Positions 47,583 to 56,270 of a stretch of DNA of 64,000 bases are shown in pieces (the first letter of the stretch is position 1; every line of letters starts with the position of its first letter). Source of the stretch: JALYNX01 sp963724825 (lineage in GTDB: Bacteria > Actinomycetota > Acidimicrobiia > Spongiisociales > ZC4RG35). A program made the position numbers and the translations under genes. The notes beneath the pieces were generated by a model. It was not told the DNA's origin. It worked only from the letters and a program-made list of their open reading frames with translations, and ran no database searches. The stretch lies in NCBI GenBank assembly GCA_963724825.1, contig CAVRWT010000003.1, forward strand, positions 186,001 to 250,000, in the 5' to 3' direction.

Positions 47583-49885
47583 GTTGCCAAAGCACACCAG
47601 ATCGACATCGGGGCGTCATCGGGTGCCGCCACCGACCGCTGGCCGTTGAAAGTGACCGCCAGGGCGTTGCCACCGGATCGCGCCACCAGGGCCGATGACG
47701 TTGCAGAAGCGGTGGAGCTTCCTTCGATGGCCCGTTTGAGGAAGGCAGCCATCTGCCCTCTCGTCACGTAGTTGTCGGGACAGAACCGATTGTTCGTCGG
47801 CGGATTGCACCCCTGGGTGACTCCAGCGGCGCGCAGCCTGTTGATCGCGTTTTCGAAGACGTGACCGTTGTCGTCGACGAAGTAGTTGGTGTTGCCGCCA
47901 GCGTCGTAGCCGAATGCTCGCACCAGGAAGGCCGCCATCTCGCCACGGGTCACTCTGCGATCAGGACAGAACCTGGTGCCTGAGGCGTTGCACCCCTGGG
48001 TCACCCCGGCCGCACGGAGCTTGTTGATCGCTGCTTCGAAAACGTGGCCATTGGTATCGGTGAAGTAGTCGCCGCTGCCTTCACTGCTGTATTTGAGGGC
48101 CCGCACCAGGAACGCCGCCATCTGTCCCCTGGTCACGTAGTCGTTGGGGCAGAAACGGCTGTTGGCCGGTGGGTTGCAACCCTGGGTGATCCCCTTGGTG
48201 GCCAGCCAATTGATGGCGGCCTCGAAGACGTGCCCGTTGGTGTCCGAGAATCCGCTGCCAGGCACGCTGCCGTTGTAGAAGGCGTTGATGCTGGTGACGG
48301 TCCCGTTCCCCATCAGCCGATAGGCGGTGCCGTTGGAACGCTGGACCCGGAACACCGAATCGGCCCGGGAGCCGGACAGATCGAAGTCGGAAGGCTCCAG
48401 CCCGCATCGGATGAAGTCGTATTCGCTCGGCTCAGGCCCTCCCGAGTCGTTGACGTCGACCTTGCCCAGGTCGCAATCGACGAATCGCACAGGTCGTTCG
48501 GCGTTTCGGGCGTGCTCATCGATGACCAGGGTCCCACCGTTGGTCTTGATCTTCGACCAGATCTGGGTGTCGGCTCCGGCATCACCAGGCTCGCCCATGG
48601 CGTGGGAATGAATCGCCGCGCCGTTGCCGAGCAAGGTCAGGTTCTTGTAGACGTAGGAGTTGGTGTAGGCACCGTGCTCGACGCCGGCCTGGGCGTTGTA
48701 GTAGGCGACGTAGCCGTCGATCACGTGGGGCATCTCGTTGTTCTGCCAGACGAAGATCCCGTTGGTCTCGTTGTTGTGGGCCCGGTTGTTCTTGAAGGTC
48801 CAGGTCGCCTCGTCGTCCTCAGGCCAGATGTACCCGGAGCGGCTGGCGCCGTCCTCCCGTCTGAGACCGACCACCACCGAGTTGGTGACCGAGACGTTGT
48901 CTCCTTGACCGAGGTAAAAGGCGCCGAGCCGATGAGTGTTGCTCGGGTTGCTGGTGGCCGTCATGATCGCCACCACTGCGCGATCGAAGCTGATGTCGTC
49001 GGACGACGTGCCCTCATCCCACCAGTAGGCCTCGCCTTTCACGTTGTAGGCGATGGTGTTCTTGAAGGTGATCCCGTTCGACATGTGGGGCACGAAGGCG
49101 TGACCCTTGGTGTCGCGGATGAGCAGACCGTCGACCACGCTCCCACGACTGCCGTTCCCCGCCATGTGGAAATGGATCCCATAACGCCCGGTGATGTCGC
49201 TGCTCCCGAAGTCGGGAGCCATGTAGCGGAAAGCGGCGTTCTTGATCGTCGAGGGGACCGAGGACCTGATGAAGACATGGGTGTAGCCGGTGGTGGTTCC
49301 TTCAACCCTGACGTTTCGAGTCAGATTGAGCAGTTCGGCGCTGTAGCCGAGGGCGTTCTTGGCCGGGGTCGAGGTGACTGTCGGAAACTGGTGTAGTTGC
49401 CGGGCTTGTTGGGAGCGGCCACGACGGTGTCCCCGGCCCACGAAGACTGATAGGTGTAGGACCAGGCCGGCTTCGACTCCCCCTGGAGGATGATCTTCCC
49501 GGCGCCCATGACCCAGAGCCCGACATCGGTGGCGATCGGGTCCATCCCCCCGCCGACGAAGTTGTTCTCGTTGATCCCGGTGAAGCGAAGGAGGTGAGTG
49601 ATGCTGCCGTTGGCCGGCTTCATGATCAGAGTGCCGCGAACGATGATGTTCGCCGCTCGAGGTCACGGTGGTGTTGACGTTCGGGTCGAAGGTGACGGTG
49701 GTGCCGGCGGGGACCGTGTATCCAGCACTGCCCAGGTTGACCGTTCCCGACCAGGTGATCGTCGCCGCTTCGGCTACCGGGGTGTTGGTGGCGAAGTGCA
49801 CGCCAAGGACCATCGAAATCGCCCCCAGCATGGCGAGCAACAGGAATCGCACCGGCCAAGCCCGGAAGCGTGGTGAGTCAGTCAT
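47579..49885 (-). CDS. Secreted G8-like/beta-helix protein with three Cys-SLH-like repeats, two compensating frameshifts
   Basis: 768 residues from ATG 49885, signal peptide 'FLLLAMLGAISMVLGVHFAT' then PVAEAA. G8-like domain 'TITWSGTVNLGSAGYTVPAG', then between about 49655 and 49380 the conserved sequence is in another frame (IIVRGTLIMKPANGSITHLL, FVGGGMDPIATDVGLWVMGA). The beta-helix follows: GRYGIHFHMAGNGSRGSVVD, 'KGHAFVPHMSNGITFKNTIA', 'NNRAHNNETNGIFVWQNNEM'. Three repeats (48250-47720) end AAFLKRAIEG, then an unusual Ala/Ser-rich 48-residue tail. Likely surface carbohydrate-binding or -cleaving; no enzyme activity proven. Confidence 0.78.
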   Translation of the reverse strand: MTDSPRFRAWPVRFLLLAMLGAISMVLGVHFATNTPVAEAATITWSGTVNLGSAGYTVPAGTTVTFDPNVNTTVTSSGEHHRSRHSDHEAGQRQHHSPPSLHRDQREQLRRRGDGPDRHRCRALGHGRREDHPPGGVEAGLVLHLSVFVGRGHRRGRSQQARQLHQFPTVTSTPAKNALGYSAELLNLTRNVRVEGTTTGYTHVFIRSSVPSTIKNAAFRYMAPDFGSSDITGRYGIHFHMAGNGSRGSVVDGLLIRDTKGHAFVPHMSNGITFKNTIAYNVKGEAYWWDEGTSSDDISFDRAVVAIMTATSNPSNTHRLGAFYLGQGDNVSVTNSVVVGLRREDGASRSGYIWPEDDEATWTFKNNRAHNNETNGIFVWQNNEMPHVIDGYVAYYNAQAGVEHGAYTNSYVYKNLTLLGNGAAIHSHAMGEPGDAGADTQIWSKIKTNGGTLVIDEHARNAERPVRFVDCDLGKVDVNDSGGPEPSEYDFIRCGLEPSDFDLSGSRADSVFRVQRSNGTAYRLMGNGTVTSINAFYNGSVPGSGFSDTNGHVFEAAINWLATKGITQGCNPPANSRFCPNDYVTRGQMAAFLVRALKYSSEGSGDYFTDTNGHVFEAAINKLRAAGVTQGCNASGTRFCPDRRVTRGEMAAFLVRAFGYDAGGNTNYFVDDNGHVFENAINRLRAAGVTQGCNPPTNNRFCPDNYVTRGQMAAFLKRAIEGSSTASATSSALVARSGGNALAVTFNGQRSVAAPDDAPMSIWCALAT

Positions 49886-50095
49886 CACATTGGCTCCTTC
49901 TCCGCTCCGGACCGAGGCCTCCCATACACATGCACTCCCATGGGCCCGCACCGGCACGCCGGACTCGGTCAAACCGAACCATAACTGGGATTTCGGACAT
50001 CGTGACATACCCGCAATCGCAAGCCGGTAACCCAGATCTGGGTCTGTTGGTCGAACCACCTCGGAGTTAGCATTTTCCGGGAACTGGGAGGTTTC

Positions 50096-50763
50096 ATGGC
50101 GGAGGGCACCACTGAGCGTGGTCACATGGCTGTTCTGAGCCGTCTCGTGTTCCGGGTGTTGCTCCCGGTCACCGCGGTGTTCGTCCTTGTCATGGGCGTC
50201 GCCTACACCAGCGACGTGCCGGTGACCGACCTGCTTCGCGACCCCAGCGCCACTCTCGAGGGCCCCTGGTACATCGGGCTGGTCTCGATCGCCGGGGTTG
50301 CCCTGTGGGCGGCTGCGGCGGCGATCTGCATGATCTGTATGAGTGCAAACCCGACTCCCGGCGAGCGCTCGCTTCTCTTCGCCGGCGCGGTCACCAGCGT
50401 GATTCTCGGTGCCGACGACGCTTTCCTCGGGCATGAGGCCATCAAGAACATCATCGGCATCCCCTCGCCGATCACCATCGGCGATCTACGGGATCATCAC
50501 CATTGTCCTGTTCTGGCGGGCCTGGCCCTATCTGAGAACCAGGCCGGATCTCGTGGTATTCGGGATGGCAGTTGCTCCTTTTCGGGATATCTGTGGTGCT
50601 TGACGCCGCTGGTGAAGCCGATCTGCCAACACCTCCCTACTCGGCAGTGATCGAGGACACGGCGAAGTTCCTCGGTCTGGTCACCTGGGTCACCTTCTTC
50701 GCCGGTGTCGGCAGAGATTTGATCCGGGGAGGGGAACAAGCTGATCGCTACGCGGCCGCTTGA
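50096..50763 (+). pseudogene. Six-helix membrane protein of unknown function, two frameshifts
   Basis: From ATG 50096 with GGGAGG upstream. Hydrophobic segments: 'VLLPVTAVFVLVMGVAYTSD', 'WYIGLVSIAGVALWAAAAAI', 'SLLFAGAVTSVILGADDAFL', then after a break near 50480 'IYGIITIVLFWRAWPYLRTR', after a second near 50560 LLFGISVVLDAAGEADLPTP and 'FLGLVTWVTFFAGVGRDLIR'. Removing one base at each break gives about 221 residues. DDAFLGHE and DAAGEAD acidic positions between helices may bind metal. I do not recognise the family. Divergent from the beta-helix gene across 210 bases. Confidence 0.6.
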
Positions 50764-50832
50764 GCTTCGCTCTCAGTCACCGACGACCACATCGCTGAAC
50801 CGAAGGCGTAGGGTGGCTGCTCTCAACACCAT

Positions 50833-50841
50833 AGGAGGTGA
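50833..50841 (+). promoter_or_regulatory. Strong Shine-Dalgarno site
   Basis: AGGAGGTGA lies three bases before ATG 50844, a near-perfect anti-16S match that fixes that start and suggests high translation of the small SLH protein. Most genes in the window have weaker sites. Confidence 0.75.
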
Positions 50842-50843
50842 CT

Positions 50844-51603
50844 ATGAGACGAGCAGCCCTGATCATCTCGGTCTTCGCTGTGCTATTGGCGATGACGGCG
50901 GCGGGAGCAGTCGTCGCCGGCTTCCCCGACGTTCCCGACGACCACGTCCATGCCAACGGCATCGAGTGGGCTGCCGAGAACGGGTTGATGGTCGGATACA
51001 ACAACGGCAACTTCGGGCCTGACGACCCGGTAACCCGAGGCCAGTTGTCCACCATCTTCCTCCGTTACGACAACACGCTCGATGACTCGGGCAGCGGTGG
51101 TGGAACCCAGGGACCTCCTGGGCCGGAGCTCCCGGAGCACCCGGAGCACCCGGCGACGACGCCCAGGTGACGGCGCAGGTCGGAATCGGTGTCATTCCGC
51201 TGCTCGACGGGCTCACAGTCGGAGGCCCGATCGCGGACCAATCACACCCCACTCCCGGGCGCGACGCTTGTCGCTCGCACGCCGGTGACTACATGATCGA
51301 GGTGTACGGCGCATTTCAGATCCCCGGGGACGGCGCAGCCCGTGGAATGTGACCTCTTCGGAGTGGGAGTAGTGGTGTGGCCTCAGCTCACGTTCTGGAT
51401 CGACGGCACTGACGGACAGTCGACGGCCCTACGACAGTGGTGAGGGACTCATCTCCCCCAACGTCCTGATGCCCGACTGCAACGACAGACACGCCAATGT
51501 GTCGGGTGAGATAGTGATCAGCCTCGACGCAACGACCAGTGTCGGCTTGATCGCCTTTGGCTACCCGAGCGACGATCGGTGCGCACTGCAGGGGACGGGA
51601 TGA
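50844..51603 (+). pseudogene. Small secreted protein with one canonical SLH motif and collagen-like repeat, frameshifted
   Basis: ATG 50844, signal peptide 'RRAALIISVFAVLLAMTAAG', then a normal SLH repeat: FPDVPDDHVHANGIEWAAEN, GLMVGYNNGNFGPDDPVTRG, QLSTIFLRY. A Gly-rich spacer is followed, after a break near 51130, by GAPGAPGAPGDDAQ (collagen-like Gly-x-y), 'VGIGVIPLLDGLTVGG', and after further breaks 'VECDLFGVGVVVWPQLTFWI' and 'GLISPNVLMPDCNDRHANVS', ending at TGA 51603. Unlike its larger neighbours this SLH lacks the Cys pair. Probably a surface protein. Confidence 0.6.
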
Positions 51604-51669
51604 TCCAAGGCGGCGGCGGGCTCATCGCCTCACCGCTCGGATCGCTCACCTTGGTGGCGCTGCGCGATA

Positions 51670-51691
51670 CCTTCGCCTTCGAGGGCGAAGG
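51670..51691. repeat. Small hairpin upstream of the large hairpin
   Basis: CCTTCGCC...GGCGAAGG with loop TTCGAG, in the 257-base gap between the collagen-like protein and the TIMP-like gene. It precedes the perfect hairpin at 51711-51753 by 19 bases. The gap otherwise holds no gene that I can support. Confidence 0.4.
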
Positions 51692-51710
51692 CGGCGAGCT
51701 GACAAATCGA

Positions 51711-51753
51711 CAGGAATCTTCACCTCCCTTCGTTCGGGAGGTGAAGATTCCTG
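51711..51753. repeat. Perfect 18-bp stem hairpin
   Basis: CAGGAATCTTCACCTCCC and its exact complement GGGAGGTGAAGATTCCTG flank the loop TTCGTTC. No T-run follows on either strand, so it is not a classic intrinsic terminator, although it stands after the end of one gene and before the next. A tandem CTGCGCAAG direct repeat begins at its right end. Possibly an extragenic palindromic element. Confidence 0.6.
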
Positions 51754-51860
51754 CGCAAGACCCCACCTGCGCAAGGTCTCCATCCGTCGACCACGCGTCG
51801 CCTGAGGGAACCCATCCTTCCCTGGAAAACGTCCAACGGGGAGAATGAGGAGATGACCTG

Positions 51861-53388
51861 TTGGTCTTGCGCCGACTGAACGCAATCGTTGTTGCATTCT
51901 TCGTCGCTTTTGGCGTCCTGATTCAGGGCGCCCTCCCCGCTCATGGCTGTAGTTGTGCGCCACCCAACCCCTACGCCGGTCTCGCCCAGGCCGATGGGGC
52001 CTTCGTCGGCACCCTCGTGGATGTCGATCGAGGCGTGCTACCGCTCACCGACTCGGGTCAGCTCATCGACTTCTACTTCGAGGTCGAGGCCGCCCTGAAG
52101 GGCGACATCGGCGAGACCGTTCTGGTCAAGAGTGCGTCAGATGGCGCCGCCTGTGGAATCGAGGTCCCGATCGGTACCCGGGCCGGGTTCCTTCTCTACC
52201 AATCGGACGGCCACTGGGAAGGAAACCTCTGCGCCACCCTCGACGCCGACGCCCTGCTCTCCGCCGCCCAAGGGCTGCCTGAGCCCGTGGCCGGCTCACC
52301 TCCCCACCTGATCGTCGCTGCCGAGATGGGAATGGCCGGCCTGGTCGCCATGGATCGCCAGGGCCGGATCGTTGGATATGGCGAAGGCCCCTTTCCCTAC
52401 ATGGTGAGCTCCTGCCCGGACGACGAGACCTTCATCGGTTCGGCATCGGACCCAACGGTGAAGGTCTGGTCTTACACCGATCTCGGCCTGATCGACCAGC
52501 ACCTGATCGACCCCAGTGGCACCGCCTGGATCAACGAGTTGATCTGCACCGGTCCCGCCGGTGAGTCCTTCCTGGCGACCAAGGGCCTCACCGGTGTCGA
52601 GGGAAGCTCTCTGGTCCGTTACGCAGACGGGCACAGCCGAGGTCGTTGCCGAAGACATCGAACGACTCGTTCCAACCACGGATGGCCCTGTGGCGGTGGG
52701 GAGCGATGGCGTCATCTATCGAGTCGACGAGACGACTGGGAAGCTCACCCCTCTGAATGAGCCGGTTGGGGATGTCAAAGGCCAGGTCGTTGCCGCTGTC
52801 CCCTCCCCCGATGGATCGCATCTCGCCCTTTCAGCGATGGACTACGACACCAACCCCTACGAGGGTCGGGTCTACGTGATCGACCTCGAGGACGGAGAGA
52901 GTGTCGAAAGAGACTTCGCGTGCGACATCTATCCCATATGGCTCGACAGTGAGACGCTTCTCATCCAGGACCACTGCACCACTGAGGTCGGTGTCACCTA
53001 CACCACCGAGCTGGAAGTGGTTGGTGAGGGCCAAGCTCCCGACTACGCCTACACCGCATACGTCACCGACGAAACCGGCGCCCTCTTCTACCCGAGTGAG
53101 TTCGCGATCCGAGTTGTCGATCCTGGCACCGAGGAATCGACCGAGCTGGCCCGCCTCGTCACCTATCCGGGAGCGATCCTGGTGGTTCCGGAGTCGGTTC
53201 GCCCCAAATGGGAAGGCTCGGCGTTCACCGCCTCGGTCCAATACCCACCAACGACCTTCATGGAAGCCCCCGCGCCAGGGGTTCCCGGGCCCGAGGCGGT
53301 TGCCTCGGAATCACCGGCCTGGCTTCTGCTTTTGGCACTGATTTCAGCCGGTGGGGTGTTCTGGCTCCTGTTGCATCAGCGTTCTTAG
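51861..53388 (+). CDS. TIMP/NTR-like secreted protein with propeller-like middle and C-terminal membrane anchor, one frameshift
   Basis: TTG 51861 with GGAG upstream. Signal peptide ends PAHGCSC: mature N-terminal Cys-Ser-Cys followed by 'PPNPYAGLAQADGAFVGTLV' resembles the NTR/TIMP domain. Middle: beta-rich 'GRIVGYGEGPFPYMVSSCPD'. A break near 52600 shifts to 'ALWSVTQTGTAEVVAEDIER', 'VAAVPSPDGSHLALSAMDYD' (WD40-like), and a C-terminal hydrophobic anchor 'PAWLLLLALISAGGVFWLLL' with basic end HQRS. About 508 residues once joined. Probably an extracytoplasmic sensor or inhibitor; function unknown. Confidence 0.65.
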
Positions 53389-53439
53389 CCCACCTGAGCA
53401 ACAGCCGGGTCAAACCTCAACAATCGCCTGGGGAAACGG

Positions 53440-53467
53440 TTGACAAGTAGGTCGCTAGGCCTATTTA
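53440..53467 (+). promoter_or_regulatory. Possible promoter of the sigma-factor gene
   Basis: TTGACA (53440-53445) and TATTTA (53462-53467) with a 16-base spacer. A second TTGACA stands at 53498-53503 without a convincing -10. Both lie in the 168-base gap before the sigma gene. Confidence 0.45.
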
Positions 53468-53472
53468 CCTCT

Positions 53473-53481
53473 TGTGGATAA
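53473..53481 (+). promoter_or_regulatory. Perfect DnaA-box sequence upstream of the sigma-factor gene
   Basis: TGTGGATAA is the exact complement of the DnaA box TTATCCACA. It lies just downstream of the candidate promoter, in the leader of the sigma-factor gene. One isolated box is not an origin; DnaA could act here as transcriptional regulator, or the match is chance. Confidence 0.35.
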
Positions 53482-53556
53482 ACGGTCGATACCCCTGTTG
53501 ACAATCCCCAGGACTGACCACATCTGTTCCTACGCTGGCTGGAGGCTCGAAGGACC

Positions 53557-54485
<929 letters not shown>

Positions 54486-54489
<4 letters not shown>

Positions 54490-54800
54490 GCGGTCTTAAC
54501 CAGCTCCCAGAGCTCCTTCAGGTCGGCCTCGATCGGTAGCGTCGAGTCGATTCGTGAGGGGCGACCCCGTCCCCGCCGTCTGTAGAACGGCTGTCCGTCC
54601 CAGAAGATGACACCGCCCCAAACTCCCCACTCGTGACGTTCACTGAGGGCGAGCTCGAGGCACTGCACCTTCACCGCACAGCCATCACAGATGCGCTGCG
54701 CTTCGGCGAGGTCCGATGGACGCTCGGAGAAGAAGAGCTCATTGAGCCCTTCCTCACTACATCGTCCGTGGTCGTGTAGCTCTTTGAGTTGTGTGTTCAT
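54486..54800 (-). CDS. WhiB-family iron-sulfur transcriptional regulator
   Basis: 104 residues. Four Cys that would hold a [4Fe-4S] cluster: GRCSE, then RICDGC and VQCLELALSE (CxxC-x5-C), followed by the turn motif HEWGVWGGVI and a basic RRRGRGRPSR that would touch DNA. WhiB proteins bind region 4 of the primary sigma factor and are limited to actinobacteria and their phages. Convergent neighbour is a sigma factor. A hairpin and palindrome lie upstream. Confidence 0.95.
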
Positions 54801-54830
54801 GTCGAGTCCTTGTCGTGTTGTTGGTTTCGG

Positions 54831-54861
54831 GAAAAGAAAAACCGCCGGATTTCGCCGGCGG
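54831..54861 (-). terminator. Intrinsic terminator in the whiB leader (minus strand)
   Basis: CCGCCGG (54842-54848) pairs with CCGGCGG (54855-54861) around a six-base loop, and on the minus strand the stem is followed by a T-rich tract (complement of GAAAAGAAAAA, 54831-54841). It lies 30 bases upstream of the whiB start with no other minus-strand gene to the right within the gap, so it could act as an attenuator for whiB. The rest of 54801-55109 holds no supported gene. Confidence 0.6.
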
Positions 54862-54885
54862 CCTCACAACAGACTGTTTGCTGGT

Positions 54886-54900
54886 GTCACATCATGTGAC
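54886..54900. promoter_or_regulatory. 15-bp palindrome upstream of whiB
   Basis: GTCACATCATGTGAC is a perfect 7+1+7 palindrome, 86 bases upstream of the whiB ATG and beyond the terminator-like hairpin. It fits a dimeric regulator site for whiB or for the divergent membrane-sensor gene at 55110. Confidence 0.45.
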
Positions 54901-55109
54901 GAGAGGTCGCCGGTTTGGCTGATCGCCGAGGGCAGCGGGCGCGGGCGCGCCAAAAAGGGCTGCGATTCCGTTTGGATTCATAGTCCGCTGCTTCATTGTT
55001 GGTGACCTCATTGCTCGACCGGGCCAGATTGCCGTCTCAGCGGCGTTTCGTCAAGGCAATTACGGCGATTCTTCTCGTGACGTTCCCGTAACCCCGGTCG
55101 ACGTAGCTT

Positions 55110-56270
55110 GTGACGGTGGAAACGACTCGGTGGTGGTCCCGGACCTGGGTGTGGTGGCTCGCCCTCACTGTCGCCGTGATCGTCGGAATCGGGGCTCTGG
55201 CCCTCGCTATTGCCAACAGCTACGTGGTGGTCGCCTATCTGGTGGCCTCGGCGGTATGGGCTCCACTCGGGCTCCTGGTCTGGCGACGTCGCCCGGAACA
55301 CCCAATCGGGCCCCTGATGTATCTGGTCGGGCTTCTGAACATGTCGGTGATCCCGGGCTTCGTCATGGGGGCCCTGTTGGCCCAGTTCGAAGCGACGATC
55401 CCCCAAATCCCTTGGGCGATGCTGGTGACTGCGGCGTTGAGCGGCGCTTATAGCTACGTGTTTCTGCTCCCCATCCTGCTCTTTCCCGAGGGCAGGCCCA
55501 CCACCGGGTTCCAGCGAGGACTGACCTGGGCGATCCTCGCTGGCAGGCCCTGGTCGCGACAGCTGTCAGGGCTTCTGGCCGAACCACTGGGCCCGGTGAC
55601 ACATCCCTTTGCCTCACCGGCCGTGGCGGACACGGCCCGGTCGGTCTACGACGCCATGACCCAGGCCTACGGATTTGCCCTGGTCGCTGTGATCGTCCTC
55701 AAGGTTGTCCAGTACCGGCGAAGCGAATCCCTGAAACGGACCCAGCTCAAATGGCTGATGTACGTCCTCAGTGTCTACCTGGTGTCCACAGTCATCGCCT
55801 TCGGAGTAGTCGGTGTCCAGAACTTCGAGGCCAACGGCCTGGTGGTGGACGCCATCTTCGTCGCGCTGATCCCGACCGCCATGGCCGTGGCCATTCTCCG
55901 TTACCGACTGTATGAGATCGATCGTCTGGTGTCGCGGACAGTGACCTATGCCCTGGTCGCCGTGGTCGTGGCTGCCATCTTTGCGATCCCCGTGATCCTC
56001 ATCCCTTCGTTGATGGGGCAGACCAGTGACGTCGTGGTTGCAGGCGCCACGCTGCTCGCGGCCGCCGCATTCACACCGATTCGCAACCGCATCCAGACCC
56101 GCGTCGACCGGCGCTTCAACCGAGCCCGATATGACACGGCCCGCGAAATCGATGACCTGGCCCGCAGGCTGAACGAGACGCCGGACGCCGAGGCACCGGT
56201 CGAGGAGACGATCGACCTGGTCAGTCGAACCCTGCAACCGGCCACGATCGGCTTCTGGGCGAAAGGTTGA
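55110..56270 (+). CDS. Orphan membrane sensor protein resembling histidine-kinase input domain
   Basis: 386 residues from GTG 55110. Eight or so membrane segments ('WVWWLALTVAVIVGIGALAL', 'MYLVGLLNMSVIPGFVMGAL', 'YGFALVAVIVLKVVQYRRSE', 'AVVVAAIFAIPVILIPSL') then a cytoplasmic stretch RVDRRFNRARYDTAREIDDL typical of the linker in actinobacterial sensor kinases (xxDRRFxRxRYD). The protein stops at TLQPATIGFWAKG, where such kinases would continue into GAF and kinase domains. No phosphorylatable His domain exists. Four-base overlap with the DUF1684 gene. Confidence 0.72.
   Translation: MTVETTRWWSRTWVWWLALTVAVIVGIGALALAIANSYVVVAYLVASAVWAPLGLLVWRRRPEHPIGPLMYLVGLLNMSVIPGFVMGALLAQFEATIPQIPWAMLVTAALSGAYSYVFLLPILLFPEGRPTTGFQRGLTWAILAGRPWSRQLSGLLAEPLGPVTHPFASPAVADTARSVYDAMTQAYGFALVAVIVLKVVQYRRSESLKRTQLKWLMYVLSVYLVSTVIAFGVVGVQNFEANGLVVDAIFVALIPTAMAVAILRYRLYEIDRLVSRTVTYALVAVVVAAIFAIPVILIPSLMGQTSDVVVAGATLLAAAAFTPIRNRIQTRVDRRFNRARYDTAREIDDLARRLNETPDAEAPVEETIDLVSRTLQPATIGFWAKG

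Noticed and set aside
48044..49396. Plus-strand open frame of 450 codons
   Set aside because: It lies opposite the beta-helix gene, whose minus-strand translation shows family motifs. The plus-strand translation is His/Gly/Val-rich without recognisable motifs, as expected for a shadow frame in GC-rich DNA.
54801..55109. Short plus-strand frame near 54691-55005 as a gene
   Set aside because: It starts inside whiB on the other strand, has no ribosome site or motif, and crosses the hairpin and palindrome.
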